Of a DNA stretch of 64,000 nucleotides, positions 41,302 through 49,875 are shown piece by piece. Location: the NCBI GenBank assembly GCA_965242575.1, contig OZ251461.1:1054001-1118000 (forward strand), written 5' to 3'. A program made the position numbers and the translations under genes. A model generated the notes under the pieces. It was not told the DNA's origin. It worked only from the letters and a program-made list of their open reading frames with translations, and did no database searches. Source of the stretch: JANQOH01 sp965242575. Its GTDB lineage: Bacteria; Pseudomonadota; Alphaproteobacteria; UBA7887. Each line of letters starts with the position of its first letter. Position 1 is the stretch's first letter.

Positions 41302-41643
41302 TCAGTCCGCTTCGTCGACGGCCGGGCGGACGCCGAGCGCGCCCTCGATGCGGCCGAGGCGCGTGTTGAGAACGCGGAGCTCCTGCTCCAGGCCGCCCAC
41401 CCGGCCTTCTACGCCGCCAATCCGGTTTTCCAGGCCCGTCATGCGCGCCTCCATGCTCGTCATGCGCGCGCCGAGTTGTTCGGCGACCTGCGCGATACTG
41501 GCGTGCAGAAACAGGCCGACGCCGCCCATCGCGAGGACCACGGTGAGGACAGCCAGAAACATGCGAATGTCGTCGCGTATCGCCGACGCCGGCGCAAGGC
41601 GGCGCGGGCGCGATTCCTCCCGATCCATCGCGATGTCGGCCAT
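41302..41643 (-). CDS. Small membrane-anchored coiled-coil protein
   Basis: A 113-residue protein with a short charged N-terminus, one membrane helix (FLAVLTVVLAMGGVGLFLHA, about 29-48) and a C-terminal coiled coil built on heptads such as MTSMEARMTGLENRIGGVEG. The layout suggests an inner-membrane anchor with a parallel coiled coil projecting from it. The family is not recognised. A larger protein with the opposite layout (coiled coil, then membrane helix) is encoded at 50320-50847. The upstream 175 bp to the divergent hydratase gene probably contain both promoters. Confidence 0.7.
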   Translation of the reverse strand: MADIAMDREESRPRRLAPASAIRDDIRMFLAVLTVVLAMGGVGLFLHASIAQVAEQLGARMTSMEARMTGLENRIGGVEGRVGGLEQELRVLNTRLGRIEGALGVRPAVDEAD

Positions 41644-41818
41644 CGTCCGCTCCGTTCTCCCGCGCCCCCGCCGCGGCGCGCCATAGTGTAGCGCGCCGCC
41701 GCCGCCGCGCAAGGCGTTTCCGCGAAAACCGGCGGTTCTCATACCGGTCCAATTGCGATCGACCCCCGATCCGCTTTTCCCGGGCCTGCCGGCGTTTCGC
41801 CGCGCTATACTGCCCGCC

Positions 41819-42610
41819 ATGGACCGGGCCGACATCGACCGCGTGGCCGCGCGAATCGCCGCCGCCAACCGGAGCCGCGAGCGCTTCCGGCCGCTGCGCG
41901 GCGCCGACGCGCCGACCGATCTGGACGACGCCTACCGCATCCAGGAGCGGGTGGACCGCCTGCTCGGCGGCGCGGACGGGAGCGCCGGGCACAAGATCGC
42001 CCTCACCTCGAAGGCGGTGCGGGAGCTGTGCGGGATCGACACCCCCGCTTACGGCGCGCTGCCCGCCGCCGGAGTCCGGCGTTCGCCGGCCGTGCTGAAG
42101 TCGTCCGCCTTCGTCCGGCTGGGCCTCGAATTCGAACTCGCGGTCACGATGGGCCGCGACGCGCCGCCGGAGGACGCGCCGTGGGACCGCGAGTCGATCG
42201 CCGCCCGCGTGGCGCATTGCGCGCCCGCCTTCGAGACCGTCGACGACCGGGGCGCGGACTACGCCGACCTCGACGCGGCGTCGGTGGTCGCCGACCGCTG
42301 CTGGTGCGCCGGCGCGGCGCTCGGCCCGCCCTCCGCCGCATGGCGCGGCCTCGACCTCGCCGCCGCGCCCGTCGCGTTGGCGTGGAACGGCGAGATCGTC
42401 GACCGCGGGACGGCGGGGGCGTCGATGGGCCATCCTTTCGAGGGCCTCGCCTGGGTCGCCAACCACCTCGCCGCGCGCGGGCGGACGCTGGCGGCGGGCG
42501 AGATCGTCCTCACCGGCAGCGCGCTGGCGACGCGGTTCCCCGAACCGGGCGACGAGATCGCCTACGCGGTGGAGGGCCTGGGCGAGGCGCGGGTGCGCAT
42601 CGCCGCCTGA
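41819..42610 (+). CDS. 2-keto-4-pentenoate hydratase / fumarylacetoacetate hydrolase family protein
   Basis: A 263-residue FAH-fold enzyme acting on 2-keto-enoic acids, typically in aromatic meta-cleavage pathways. Features are DLDDAYRIQERVDRLL near 39, GHKIALTSKAVRELCGID near 60, then the metal-ligand region LEFELAVTMGRD near 105 and AHCAPAFETVDDRGADY near 136. GTAGASMGHPFEGLAWVANH near 198 and AGEIVLTGSALATRFPEPGD near 226 are also typical. No other meta-cleavage genes are close, so the pathway is open. It is followed 54 bases later by a thioesterase gene in the same direction. Confidence 0.85.
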   Translation: MDRADIDRVAARIAAANRSRERFRPLRGADAPTDLDDAYRIQERVDRLLGGADGSAGHKIALTSKAVRELCGIDTPAYGALPAAGVRRSPAVLKSSAFVRLGLEFELAVTMGRDAPPEDAPWDRESIAARVAHCAPAFETVDDRGADYADLDAASVVADRCWCAGAALGPPSAAWRGLDLAAAPVALAWNGEIVDRGTAGASMGHPFEGLAWVANHLAARGRTLAAGEIVLTGSALATRFPEPGDEIAYAVEGLGEARVRIAA

Positions 42611-42664
42611 CCGGGTCCGGTCCGCGCGCTTGGCAAGCGCGGGCGGCCCGCGCATAGTGCCGCC

Positions 42665-43114
42665 ATGCCCGATTCGACGCGACAGCGCGCCGCCGCGCTC
42701 GGCCTCGCCGACGCCGCGAGCTTCCGCTTCTGGCATCGCGACGTCCTGCGCTGGGGCGACACCGACGGCCTCGGCCACATTGACAACGTGACCTTCGCGC
42801 GGTTCTGCGAATCGGGCCGGGTCGCCTACACCGCCGCCTGCGGGCGGTCCTGCGGCGCCGCTTCGGAGGATTTCGTCGTCGTCCACCTGTCCATCGACTT
42901 CCGCGCCGAGATGCGCTTCCCCGGCGAGGTTATGGGCGGCGCGCGGCTGCTCGACATCGGGCGCAGCTCGATCCGCCTGGGGCACGGCCTGTTCCAGGAC
43001 GGGCGCTGCGCCGCCACCGCCGAGAGCGTCCTGGCGATGGTCGACCGCGCGACCGGCGCGCCGCGCCCGGTTCCCGACGCGCTCCGCGCCGCGCTGCGCG
43101 ACCCGCCCGCCTGA
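42665..43114 (+). CDS. 4-hydroxybenzoyl-CoA thioesterase-like hotdog protein
   Basis: A 149-residue hotdog-fold thioesterase. The active-site pattern RWGDTDGLGHIDNVTFARFC lies near 29-48 with the catalytic Asp, followed by VHLSIDFRAEMRFPGEV near 72. It likely hydrolyses acyl-CoA thioesters in the cytosol, and an acyl-CoA oxidation cluster is encoded about 5 kb away. It lies between the FAH-family gene and the SLC13 permease gene, all on the plus strand. Confidence 0.85.
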   Translation: MPDSTRQRAAALGLADAASFRFWHRDVLRWGDTDGLGHIDNVTFARFCESGRVAYTAACGRSCGAASEDFVVVHLSIDFRAEMRFPGEVMGGARLLDIGRSSIRLGHGLFQDGRCAATAESVLAMVDRATGAPRPVPDALRAALRDPPA

Positions 43115-43147
43115 CCCGGCGGCCCCGCGCCCCGCCCCGCCGCGTCC

Positions 43148-44992
43148 ATGACCCTGGAGGCCCTGGCGGCCGCCGAATCCTGGTCCATGTGGGCCGTGTT
43201 CGCGCTCACCGCCGCCGCCGTCGCCGCGTTCGCGTGGGAGCGCTGGCCGCTGGAGGTCACCGCGCTCGGCGTCCTCGCCGCCCTGCTGGCGCTGTTCGAG
43301 GCGGCGCCCGTCGCCGGACTCGACGCGGCGCGCCTGTTGGAGGGGTTCGGCAATCCCGGCCTCGTCACCGTCGCCGCCATGCTGGTGATCGGCCAGGCGC
43401 TGGTCCAGACCGGCGCGCTGGAGGGCGTCGCCGAACGTTTCCACCGGGCCGGCGGACGGGGGCTCCTCGCCGTCATGGCGGTGAGCTTGGTCCCGGTCGC
43501 CCTGCTGTCGAGCGTGCTCAACAACACCCCGGTGGCGGTGATCTTCATCCCCATCCTCGCCGGCCTCGCCGAGCGGCTGCGCGTCCCGGCGAGCCGCGTG
43601 CTCATGCCCCTGAGCTTCGCGGCGATCCTGGGCGGGATGACGACGCTCATCGGCTCCTCGACCAACCTGCTCGTCGCCGGGGTGGTCGTGGAGCTCGGCC
43701 TGCCTGCGGTGGGGTTCTTCGATTTCCTCGTTCCCGGCTCCGTCCTGGCGGCCGCGGGCATGGCCTACGTCCTGCTGGTCGCGCCGCGCATCCTGCCCGA
43801 CCGCGCCTCGCTGGCGGGGCGCCTCGCCGCCGACGGGCGCCAGTTCATCGCCCAGATCGAAATCCGCGCCGACTCGCCGCTGGCCGGCGAGCGCGCCGTG
43901 GCGGGGATGTTCCGCGGCCTCGAAGGCGCGACGGTGCGAATCGTCCAGCGCGGCGAGCACGCCTTTCTGCCGCCCTTCGACGGCGTGGCGCTGGCGCCGG
44001 GCGACGTCGCCGCGATCGCCGTCACCCGGCGGGCGCTCACCGGCCTCCTCGCCCGCCACCGCGGCGCGCTGCACGCCGAGGCCGGCGCCGGGGACGCCGG
44101 CGACAGCGGGGGCGACGGCGGCCAGCAAATGCTCGCCGAGGTCATGGTCACTCCGGCGTCGCGCATGGCCGGCCAGACGCTGGAGCAGCTGGGGTTCCGC
44201 CGCCGCGCCGGCTGCATCGTGCTGGGCGTCCAACGCCGCGCCCGCATGTTCCGCCAGCGCCTGACCGACATCCGCCTCGAGGCCGGCGACAGCCTGTTGA
44301 TCCAGGGCCCGCCCGACCGCGTGCGCGCGCTGCGGGCGGACCGCGACGCCCTGCTGATGGAGTGGACCGAACAGCCGCTGCCGCGCTACCAGCGCGCCCG
44401 CCGCGCGGCGCTGGCGTTCGCCGCGACGGTGGGGGCGGCCGCGGCCGGAGTCGCGCCCGTCGTCGTCGCCGCCGTCGCCGGGGCGGCGGCGATGCTGGCG
44501 CTGGGCTGCATCGACGTCCGCCAGGCGGCGCGCGCGCTCGACCGCACCGTAATCCTCACCGTCGCGGCGACGCTGGCGCTCGGCGCGGCGCTGCTGGAGA
44601 CCGGCGGCGCCGGCTGGATCGCCGCGCGCATGGCGGCGGCGCTGGACGGCGCCGGCCCGGCTTGGACCCTGTCGGCGCTGTTCCTGGTCATAGCCCTCGC
44701 GACCAACGTGCTGAGCAACAACGCGGCGGCGGTGCTGTTCGCCCCCATCGCCGTCCTGCTCGCCGGGCGGACCGGCCAGGACCCGACGCCGTTCGTCCAC
44801 GCGACGATCCTCGCCGCCAGTTGTTCCTTCGCCTCCCCCGTCGGCTACCAGACCAACCTGCTCGTCATGGCGCCGGGCCATTACCGCTTCGCCGACTACG
44901 CGCGCGCCGGCCTGCCGCTGACCCTGCTCCTGTGGGCCGCGTTCACCGCCTTCGCGCCGTGGTACTACGGCCTGCCTTTCGCGGCGCCGTGA
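43148..44992 (+). CDS. SLC13/DASS family permease with central TrkA-C domains
   Basis: A 614-residue anion symporter-like protein. The N-terminal membrane half carries GFGNPGLVTVAAMLVIGQAL near 64 and SSVLNNTPVAVIFIPILAGL near 120, then GGMTTLIGSSTNLLVAGV near 160. Two cytosolic TrkA-C-like regions occupy about 225-300 and 335-400. The C-terminal membrane half repeats the pattern with VLSNNAAAVLFAPIAVLL near 515 and SCSFASPVGYQTNLLVM near 560. Such proteins carry dicarboxylates, sulfate or other anions, so the substrate is not certain. Its stop overlaps the GTG of the bpt gene (GTGA). Confidence 0.85.
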   Translation: MTLEALAAAESWSMWAVFALTAAAVAAFAWERWPLEVTALGVLAALLALFEAAPVAGLDAARLLEGFGNPGLVTVAAMLVIGQALVQTGALEGVAERFHRAGGRGLLAVMAVSLVPVALLSSVLNNTPVAVIFIPILAGLAERLRVPASRVLMPLSFAAILGGMTTLIGSSTNLLVAGVVVELGLPAVGFFDFLVPGSVLAAAGMAYVLLVAPRILPDRASLAGRLAADGRQFIAQIEIRADSPLAGERAVAGMFRGLEGATVRIVQRGEHAFLPPFDGVALAPGDVAAIAVTRRALTGLLARHRGALHAEAGAGDAGDSGGDGGQQMLAEVMVTPASRMAGQTLEQLGFRRRAGCIVLGVQRRARMFRQRLTDIRLEAGDSLLIQGPPDRVRALRADRDALLMEWTEQPLPRYQRARRAALAFAATVGAAAAGVAPVVVAAVAGAAAMLALGCIDVRQAARALDRTVILTVAATLALGAALLETGGAGWIAARMAAALDGAGPAWTLSALFLVIALATNVLSNNAAAVLFAPIAVLLAGRTGQDPTPFVHATILAASCSFASPVGYQTNLLVMAPGHYRFADYARAGLPLTLLLWAAFTAFAPWYYGLPFAAP

Positions 44993-45789
44993 GCGGAGCG
45001 CGGGCGCGGGGCATGCGCGACATCGACCCGGGGAAGCTGGAGTTCTTCCACTCGACCGAGCCGCAGCCGTGCGCCTACCTCCCCGGCCGCGTCGAGCGCC
45101 GGGCCGTCACCGGCCTGTCGGGGCCGAATTCGCAGCGCCGCCTCGACCTGTTGAACCGCGCCGGATTCCGCCGCGGCCACGGCGTGGCCTACCGGCCCGC
45201 CTGCCCCGGCTGCTCCGCCTGCGTCCCGGTGCGGGTGGCGGCGGCGGAATTCGCGCCCTCGCGTTCGCTGCGGCGGGCGGCGGCGCGCAACGCCGACCTG
45301 CGCGCGCGCGAGCGCCCGCCGCATGCGACGCTGGAGCAATACGGCGTGTTCGCCTCCTACCAGCGCCTGCGCCACGGCGGCGACATGGCCGAGATGAGTT
45401 TCGGCGAATACCGGTCGCTGGTGGAGGATACCGAGGTCGACACCCGCGTCGTCGAGTTCCGCGACGGCGGCGGGCGGCTCGCCGCGGCGGCGATCACCGA
45501 CTGGCTGGCCGACGGGCTTTCGGGCGTTTACAACTTCTTCTCGGTCGACCGGGCGCGCGCCAGCCCCGGCGCCTATGCGGTGCTCTGGCACGTCGCGCGC
45601 GCGCGCGCCTTGGGGCTGCCCTACGTCTATCTCGGCTACTGGGTCGCCGGCAGCCGCAAGATGGCGTGGAAGGCCCGCTTCCGGCCGCTGGAGGCGCTGT
45701 CCGGCGGGCGCTGGCGGCGCTTCGATCCGACCGCTTTTCCGCAACCCGTTTTCCCCGCGACCGAGGCTCCGGAGGGCCGCCCGAAATGA
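44989..45789 (+). CDS. bpt: Aspartate/glutamate leucyltransferase Bpt (arginyltransferase family)
   Basis: N-end-rule transferase adding Leu to N-terminal Asp or Glu of proteins destined for ClpAP. The protein has up to 266 residues with HSTEPQPCAYLPGRVERRA near 20 and NRAGFRRGHGVAYRPACPGC near 52, followed by ACVPVRV. YNFFSVDRARASPGAY and YLGYWVAGSRKMAWKARFRP near 218 are also typical. Two starts are possible: GTG at 44989 (GTGA overlap) or ATG at 45013 (MRDIDPGKLEFF). The shorter one better fits the family N-terminus. Confidence 0.9.
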   Translation: MSGARARGMRDIDPGKLEFFHSTEPQPCAYLPGRVERRAVTGLSGPNSQRRLDLLNRAGFRRGHGVAYRPACPGCSACVPVRVAAAEFAPSRSLRRAAARNADLRARERPPHATLEQYGVFASYQRLRHGGDMAEMSFGEYRSLVEDTEVDTRVVEFRDGGGRLAAAAITDWLADGLSGVYNFFSVDRARASPGAYAVLWHVARARALGLPYVYLGYWVAGSRKMAWKARFRPLEALSGGRWRRFDPTAFPQPVFPATEAPEGRPK

Positions 45790-46880
45790 CGAAACGAACC
45801 GACCGCCGCGGCTTTCTCGCCGCCGCCGCCGCCGCCGCCGGCGCGGCGGCGTCCGCGCTTCCCGCCCCCGCCATCGCCCAGGGGCGGGTGCGGTGGAAGA
45901 TGGTCACCACCTGGCCCAGGAACTTCCCGGGCCTCGGCACCGGCGCGCAGCGCGTGGCCGACCGCATCGCCGCGCTCACCGACGGGCGGATGGAAGTGCG
46001 TCTCTACGCCGCCGGCGAACTGGTGCCGGCGTTCGAGGCGTTCGACGCGGTGCGCGAGGGCGTCGCCGAGATGACCCACGACGCCGCCTATTACTGGGTC
46101 GCCAAGCACAAGAGCGCGCCGTTCTTCTGCACCGTCCCCGGCGGCCTGACGCAGCAGGAGCACATGGGCTGGATCTACCACGGCGGCGGCCAGGCGCTGT
46201 GGGACGAACTCTACGCCGGATTCGGACTCAAGGCGTTCCTCGCCGGCGGCACCGGGGTGCAGATGGGCGGCTGGTTCCAGAAGGAGATAACCGGCCTGGA
46301 CTCGTTCAAGGGCCTGAAGATGCGCATTCCCGGCCTCGGCGCCGAGGTCGTCAACCGCCTCGGCGCCACCGCCGTCAACCTGCCGGGCGGCGAGATCATG
46401 CCGGCGCTGCAATCGGGCGTGATCGACGCCACCGAATGGGTCGGGCCGTGGAACGACCTGGCCTTCGGCTTCCACAAGGTGGCGAAGTTCTATTACGGCC
46501 CCGGCTTCCACGAGCCGAGCTCGGCGCTGGAGGTCGTCGTCGACAAGGCGAAGTTCGAGTCCCTGCCGGCCGACCTGCGCGCCGCCGTCGAGAACGCCTG
46601 CATGGCCGAGAACGGCTACATGCTGAGCGAGTTCACCGCCGCCAACGGCGCCGCCCAGGCGGTGCTGACCGGCAAGCACGGCGTCGCCATCGGCTCCTTC
46701 CCCGAGGACGTGGTGCGCGCCGCCTACGCCGCCGCCGCCGAGGTCGCGGCCGAGACCGCGTCGTTCGACGACCTGGCCCGGCGCGTCTATGAGAGCTGGG
46801 CGGGCTTCCGCGCCGAGGCGGTGGCCCGCGCGCCCTTCGCCGAGCGCGGCTACATGAACGACCGCGCCCGCGCCGGCTGA
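45786..46880 (+). CDS. TRAP transporter solute-binding protein (DctP-like)
   Basis: Periplasmic binding protein of 364 residues with a Tat-type signal (RRGFLAAAAAAAGAAAS, cleavage near APAIAQG). The mature part begins RVRWKMVTTWPRNFPGLGTG and contains GVAEMTHDAAYYWVAKHKSA near 92. The DctP signature region is GLKMRIPGLGAEVVNRLG near 172 with the conserved Arg, then PGGEIMPALQSGVIDATEW near 198. No DctQ or DctM membrane subunits are encoded in the window, so it is an orphan here. It overlaps bpt by ATGA. Confidence 0.9.
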   Translation: MTKRTDRRGFLAAAAAAAGAAASALPAPAIAQGRVRWKMVTTWPRNFPGLGTGAQRVADRIAALTDGRMEVRLYAAGELVPAFEAFDAVREGVAEMTHDAAYYWVAKHKSAPFFCTVPGGLTQQEHMGWIYHGGGQALWDELYAGFGLKAFLAGGTGVQMGGWFQKEITGLDSFKGLKMRIPGLGAEVVNRLGATAVNLPGGEIMPALQSGVIDATEWVGPWNDLAFGFHKVAKFYYGPGFHEPSSALEVVVDKAKFESLPADLRAAVENACMAENGYMLSEFTAANGAAQAVLTGKHGVAIGSFPEDVVRAAYAAAAEVAAETASFDDLARRVYESWAGFRAEAVARAPFAERGYMNDRARAG

Positions 46881-46887
46881 CGGCGGC

Positions 46888-47517
46888 TCACGCCTTCGCG
46901 CTCGGGCGCGCCGAGACCTTCTCGAGCCACGCGGCCAGATGTGTCTGGCCGGGTTCGGGAGCGGATTTCGACCAGCCCGCGAAGTCCACCGCCACCATCG
47001 CCAGGACGTCGGCGATGGTGTAGCGCGCCCCGGCGACGAATTCGCTCTCCGCCAGCACTCCGTCGAGCCACGCGAAGAACAGCCGCATCCGTTCGCGCCC
47101 CCGCTCCGCCAGTTCGGGGATCTGCGCGAACGGATGCGGCCCGGCGAGCGCCCGGCCGGCGAAGCGCGGCGAGCCGTTGCGCAGCATCTCCCCCGCCGGC
47201 TGGACTCCGTTCAACTCGACCTGGCGGTGGCGCATTTCGACGGTGGCGCGGTCCAGCGCGTCGGTCCCCATCAGCGGCGGGTCGGGCCGGAGCGTCTCGA
47301 AATAGCGGCAGATGGCGACCGACTCCGCGATCCGCGCGCCGTCGTCCAGCTCCAGGCACGGCACCGTCCCTGCGGGGTTGACGGCGAGATAGTCGGCCCC
47401 GAGGTTCTCCTTCGCCATCAGGTCGACGGTCCGCGTCGGCACCTCGATCCCCTTTTCGGCGAGGAAGACCCGCACCCGGCGGGCGTTCGGCGCATGCGGA
47501 TGGTCGTAGAGAATCAT
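46888..47517 (-). CDS. Glutathione S-transferase family protein
   Basis: A 209-residue GST. The thioredoxin-like N-terminal domain contains NPAGTVPCLELDDGARIAES near 47-66 with the cis-proline and glutathione gamma-glutamyl site. An alpha-helical C-terminal domain carries VAGARYTIADVLAMVAVDFA near 160, the usual N-capping box. It is coupled to thrH by ATGA overlap and converges on the TRAP binding-protein gene. Substrate unknown. Confidence 0.88.
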   Translation of the reverse strand: MILYDHPHAPNARRVRVFLAEKGIEVPTRTVDLMAKENLGADYLAVNPAGTVPCLELDDGARIAESVAICRYFETLRPDPPLMGTDALDRATVEMRHRQVELNGVQPAGEMLRNGSPRFAGRALAGPHPFAQIPELAERGRERMRLFFAWLDGVLAESEFVAGARYTIADVLAMVAVDFAGWSKSAPEPGQTHLAAWLEKVSARPSAKA

Positions 47518-48143
47518 CGCTCGGCGTCTCCTTCCCGGTGTCCGTCCCAGACCTCCTCGATGCTCCGCGCCAGCGCGGCGTAGTCGCGCCGGACCGGGAA
47601 TTCGGGATGCGCGCGCGCCATGGCGCCGGAGGGGCGGAACAGGAACCCGGCGTCGGCTTGCCGCAGCATCGAGACGTCGTTGTAGGAATCCCCCGCCGCC
47701 GCCACCCGCGCGTTCAGGCCCTGGAGCGCGGCGACGACGCGCCGCTTGGGGTCGTCCTGGCGCGGCCGCCAGCCGGCGACGCGCCCGGCGCCGTCGACCT
47801 CCAGCCCGTGGCAGAACAGCATGGGGTTGCCCAGCCGCGCCATCAGCGGCCCGGCGAGTTCGTAGAACGTGTCGGAGAGGACGGCGACCTGCGCCCGCGC
47901 GCGCAGCCGGTCGAGGAACTCCGCCGCGCCGGCGAGCGGCGCGAGCGCCCCGGCGGCGGCGCGCAGGTCGGCGAGGCGCAGCCCGCGTTCGTCCAGGATC
48001 GCGAGGCGGCGCGCCATCAGCTCGCCGTAGTCGGGCACGTCGCGCGTCGTCAGGCGCAATGCGTCGACCCCCGTCCGCTCCGCCAGCGCGACCCAGATCT
48101 CGGGCGCGAGGACTCCCTCCAGGTCGAGGCAGGCTATGCGCAT
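47514..48143 (-). CDS. thrH: ThrH, phosphoserine phosphatase / homoserine phosphotransferase
   Basis: HAD-superfamily enzyme of 209 residues that dephosphorylates phosphoserine and can transfer the phosphate to homoserine. The N-terminus MRIACLDLEGVLAPEIWVAL has the ThrH form of motif I (DLEGVL). TRDVPDYGELMARRLAILD near 33 is a ThrH hallmark. Motif II is AVLSDTFYEL near 88, and GDSYNDVSMLRQADAGFLF near 150 is motif IV. The gene ends in an ATGA overlap with the GST gene and starts 1 base after the lyase gene. Confidence 0.9.
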   Translation of the reverse strand: MRIACLDLEGVLAPEIWVALAERTGVDALRLTTRDVPDYGELMARRLAILDERGLRLADLRAAAGALAPLAGAAEFLDRLRARAQVAVLSDTFYELAGPLMARLGNPMLFCHGLEVDGAGRVAGWRPRQDDPKRRVVAALQGLNARVAAAGDSYNDVSMLRQADAGFLFRPSGAMARAHPEFPVRRDYAALARSIEEVWDGHREGDAER

Positions 48144-48144
48144 G

Positions 48145-49011
48145 TCAGGGGCGCGCGTCCGCGCGGTCGGCGACCGCGGCGATGCGGCGCGCGGCGCGCA
48201 GCACCGGCGGCTCGATCAATTTGCCGTCGACCACCGCCAGTCCGCCCTCCGCCGCCTCCGCCGCGGCGATGGCGGCGCGGGCGCGCGCGACCTCGCCGGC
48301 GCCGGGGCGGAACGCCGCGTTGATGGGCGCGACCTGGCGCGGGTGGATCGCCGCCTTGCCGGTGAAGCCGAGCGCCCGCGCGCGGCGCGCCTCCGCCGCC
48401 AGCCCCGCTTCGTCCGCCAGGTCGAGCGACGGCGCGTCGAGCAGGTCGACCCCCGCGCCGGCCGCCGCCGCGACGAGGCGCTGGCGCGCATAGGACAGCG
48501 GCTCCCACGCCACGTCGACGCGCAGCTCCGCCGCCATGTCCACCGCGCCGAAGGCAAGCGAGTCGATGCGCGGACTCGCCCGCGCGATCTCGTGCGCCGC
48601 CTCCAGCGCCCGGCAGGTCTCGATGACGATATGGAAGCGCATGTCCGCATGCGGGCCGCCGGAGAACAATTCGTCGAGCATCCGTGCGTCTTCCGGGTCC
48701 TCGACCTTCGGCGCCATCAGCGCCGGCGGCGGCGCCGGGGAGTCGCAAATCGCCGCCAGGTCGCGCACGCCCTCGGCGCAGCGCGGCGAGTTGATCCGCA
48801 GCAGCAGCTCGGCCCCGGCCTCCGGCGGCGCGGCGAACCGGGCGAGGGCGTTGGCGCGCGCCTCGGCCTTGCGCAGCGGGACGCCGTCCTCCAGCTCCAG
48901 GCACACTTGGTCGGCGCCCGAGGCGAGCGCCTTGGGGAACAGTTCCGGCCGGTCGGCCGGCGCGAATATCAGGCTGCGCCGCGCCCGCGGCGGCGCGGTC
49001 GGATGGGGCAT
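48145..49011 (-). CDS. HpcH/HpaI aldolase / citrate lyase beta-like family protein
   Basis: A 288-residue CitE-like TIM-barrel lyase. It has RRSLIFAPADRPELFPKALA near 11-30, VCLELEDGVPLRKAEARANA near 36 with metal-binding Glu residues, LLLRINSPRCAEGVRD near 68, and FGAVDMAAELRVDVAWEPL near 153. GFTGKAAIHPRQVAPIN near 220 is typical. The family cleaves acyl-CoA esters such as malyl- or citramalyl-CoA; the exact substrate is unknown. It reads away from the divergent RiPP precursor genes; the 224-bp space between holds the first precursor promoter. Confidence 0.87.
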   Translation of the reverse strand: MPHPTAPPRARRSLIFAPADRPELFPKALASGADQVCLELEDGVPLRKAEARANALARFAAPPEAGAELLLRINSPRCAEGVRDLAAICDSPAPPPALMAPKVEDPEDARMLDELFSGGPHADMRFHIVIETCRALEAAHEIARASPRIDSLAFGAVDMAAELRVDVAWEPLSYARQRLVAAAAGAGVDLLDAPSLDLADEAGLAAEARRARALGFTGKAAIHPRQVAPINAAFRPGAGEVARARAAIAAAEAAEGGLAVVDGKLIEPPVLRAARRIAAVADRADARP

Positions 49012-49167
49012 CGCGTGTCTCGCCGGGGGGCGGGACGCGCCCGTCTGCGGCGCGCGGCCTTATGGCGCCACGCCGGGCCGCCGCCGTCAAGGGCGGACGG
49101 CGCCGGCGGGCGGAAACCGGGCGCCGGAGCCCGGATCGCGGTTCCCTTGCCGAATACGGGCGAGGCC

Positions 49168-49196
49168 TTGACAAACGCGGTCCCGTATGCTAGGGT
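49168..49196 (+). promoter_or_regulatory. Sigma-70-like promoter of RiPP precursor 1
   Basis: TTGACA at 49168-49173, a 17-base spacer, and TAGGGT at 49191-49196 preceded by TGC (extended -10). The ATG of the precursor is 40 bases downstream, with AGGAGG about 7 bases before it. Confidence 0.75.
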
Positions 49197-49235
49197 TTCT
49201 TGTGTTGAATGGAGAGTAACAGCAAGGAGGAAGCC

Positions 49236-49601
49236 ATGGAGATGGGAACCGATCCTGTGCGTCTGGCGGACGCCGCCGACGCGTATCGCGATTCGGCCGA
49301 AATGCGCGCGCTGGCCGGCGCCGACCCGCGCGCGTTCCTCGACGCCCACGGGATCGCCGATGTCGTGGACGGCAATCCGCGGACGAAGGACATGGACGTC
49401 CGCATCCACGCGAACACCGCCGACGTGTTTCACCTGCCGATGCCGGCGGACCCGAACGCCGAGCTCGTCGACGAACAGCTGGACGCCGTCGCCGGCGGAC
49501 TCAAGGCGTACACGGCCGCCTCGGCCGGGACCTTCGCCTGCTCCACCATACCGTCCACGGCGAGCACGATGTCGAGCGCGAGCTGCCGGAACGGCCCCTG
49601 A
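49236..49601 (+). CDS. RiPP precursor peptide 1, NHLP-type leader with Ser/Thr/Cys-rich core
   Basis: A 121-residue precursor. The leader (1-88) resembles nitrile-hydratase-like leader peptides: an ADPRAFLDAHGI helix near 29-40, VRIHANTADVFHLPMPADP near 55-73, and a double-Gly end DEQLDAVAGG at 79-88. The predicted core (89-121) begins LKAYTAASAGTFACST and has 5 Thr, 7 Ser and Cys at core positions 14 and 29, suitable for lanthionine-type rings, azol(in)e formation or other Ser/Thr/Cys chemistry. The ATG at 49236 is set by AGGAGG. No modification enzyme is adjacent. The gene is followed by its tandem copy. The class of modification is inference. Confidence 0.8.
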   Translation: MEMGTDPVRLADAADAYRDSAEMRALAGADPRAFLDAHGIADVVDGNPRTKDMDVRIHANTADVFHLPMPADPNAELVDEQLDAVAGGLKAYTAASAGTFACSTIPSTASTMSSASCRNGP

Positions 49602-49807
49602 TCGGAGCCGATCGAACGGCCTCCTCCGGCCCGCGGCGATCGCGCTCGCGTGCTGGAGGAGAGCCGGCGGGCAGTGCGAAGAACCAGGGCGCGGACGGCG
49701 CTCCCGAAGCGGCCGGGCCGCCGCCGTCAAGGGCGGGCGCCGCCGGCGGGCGGAAACCGGGCGCCGAAACCCGGAGCGCGATTCCCTTGCCGAATACGGG
49801 CGCGGCC

Positions 49808-49836
49808 TTGACAAGCGCGGCCCCGTATGCTAGGGC
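49808..49836 (+). promoter_or_regulatory. Sigma-70-like promoter of RiPP precursor 2
   Basis: TTGACA at 49808-49813, a 17-base spacer, and TAGGGC at 49831-49836 with an upstream TGC. It is the duplicated counterpart of the promoter at 49168 and lies 40 bases before the ATG at 49876. Confidence 0.75.
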
Positions 49837-49875
49837 GGCTCGTCTCAAACGGAGTGCGATGGCGAGGAGGAAGCC

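Noticed and set aside
41033..44881. A 1282-codon open frame on the minus strand
   Set aside because: It lies opposite several well-supported genes (aminopeptidase end, FAH, thioesterase, SLC13). Its composition (Arg/Gly/Ala/Gln-rich, no domain) is that of an antisense frame in GC-rich DNA.
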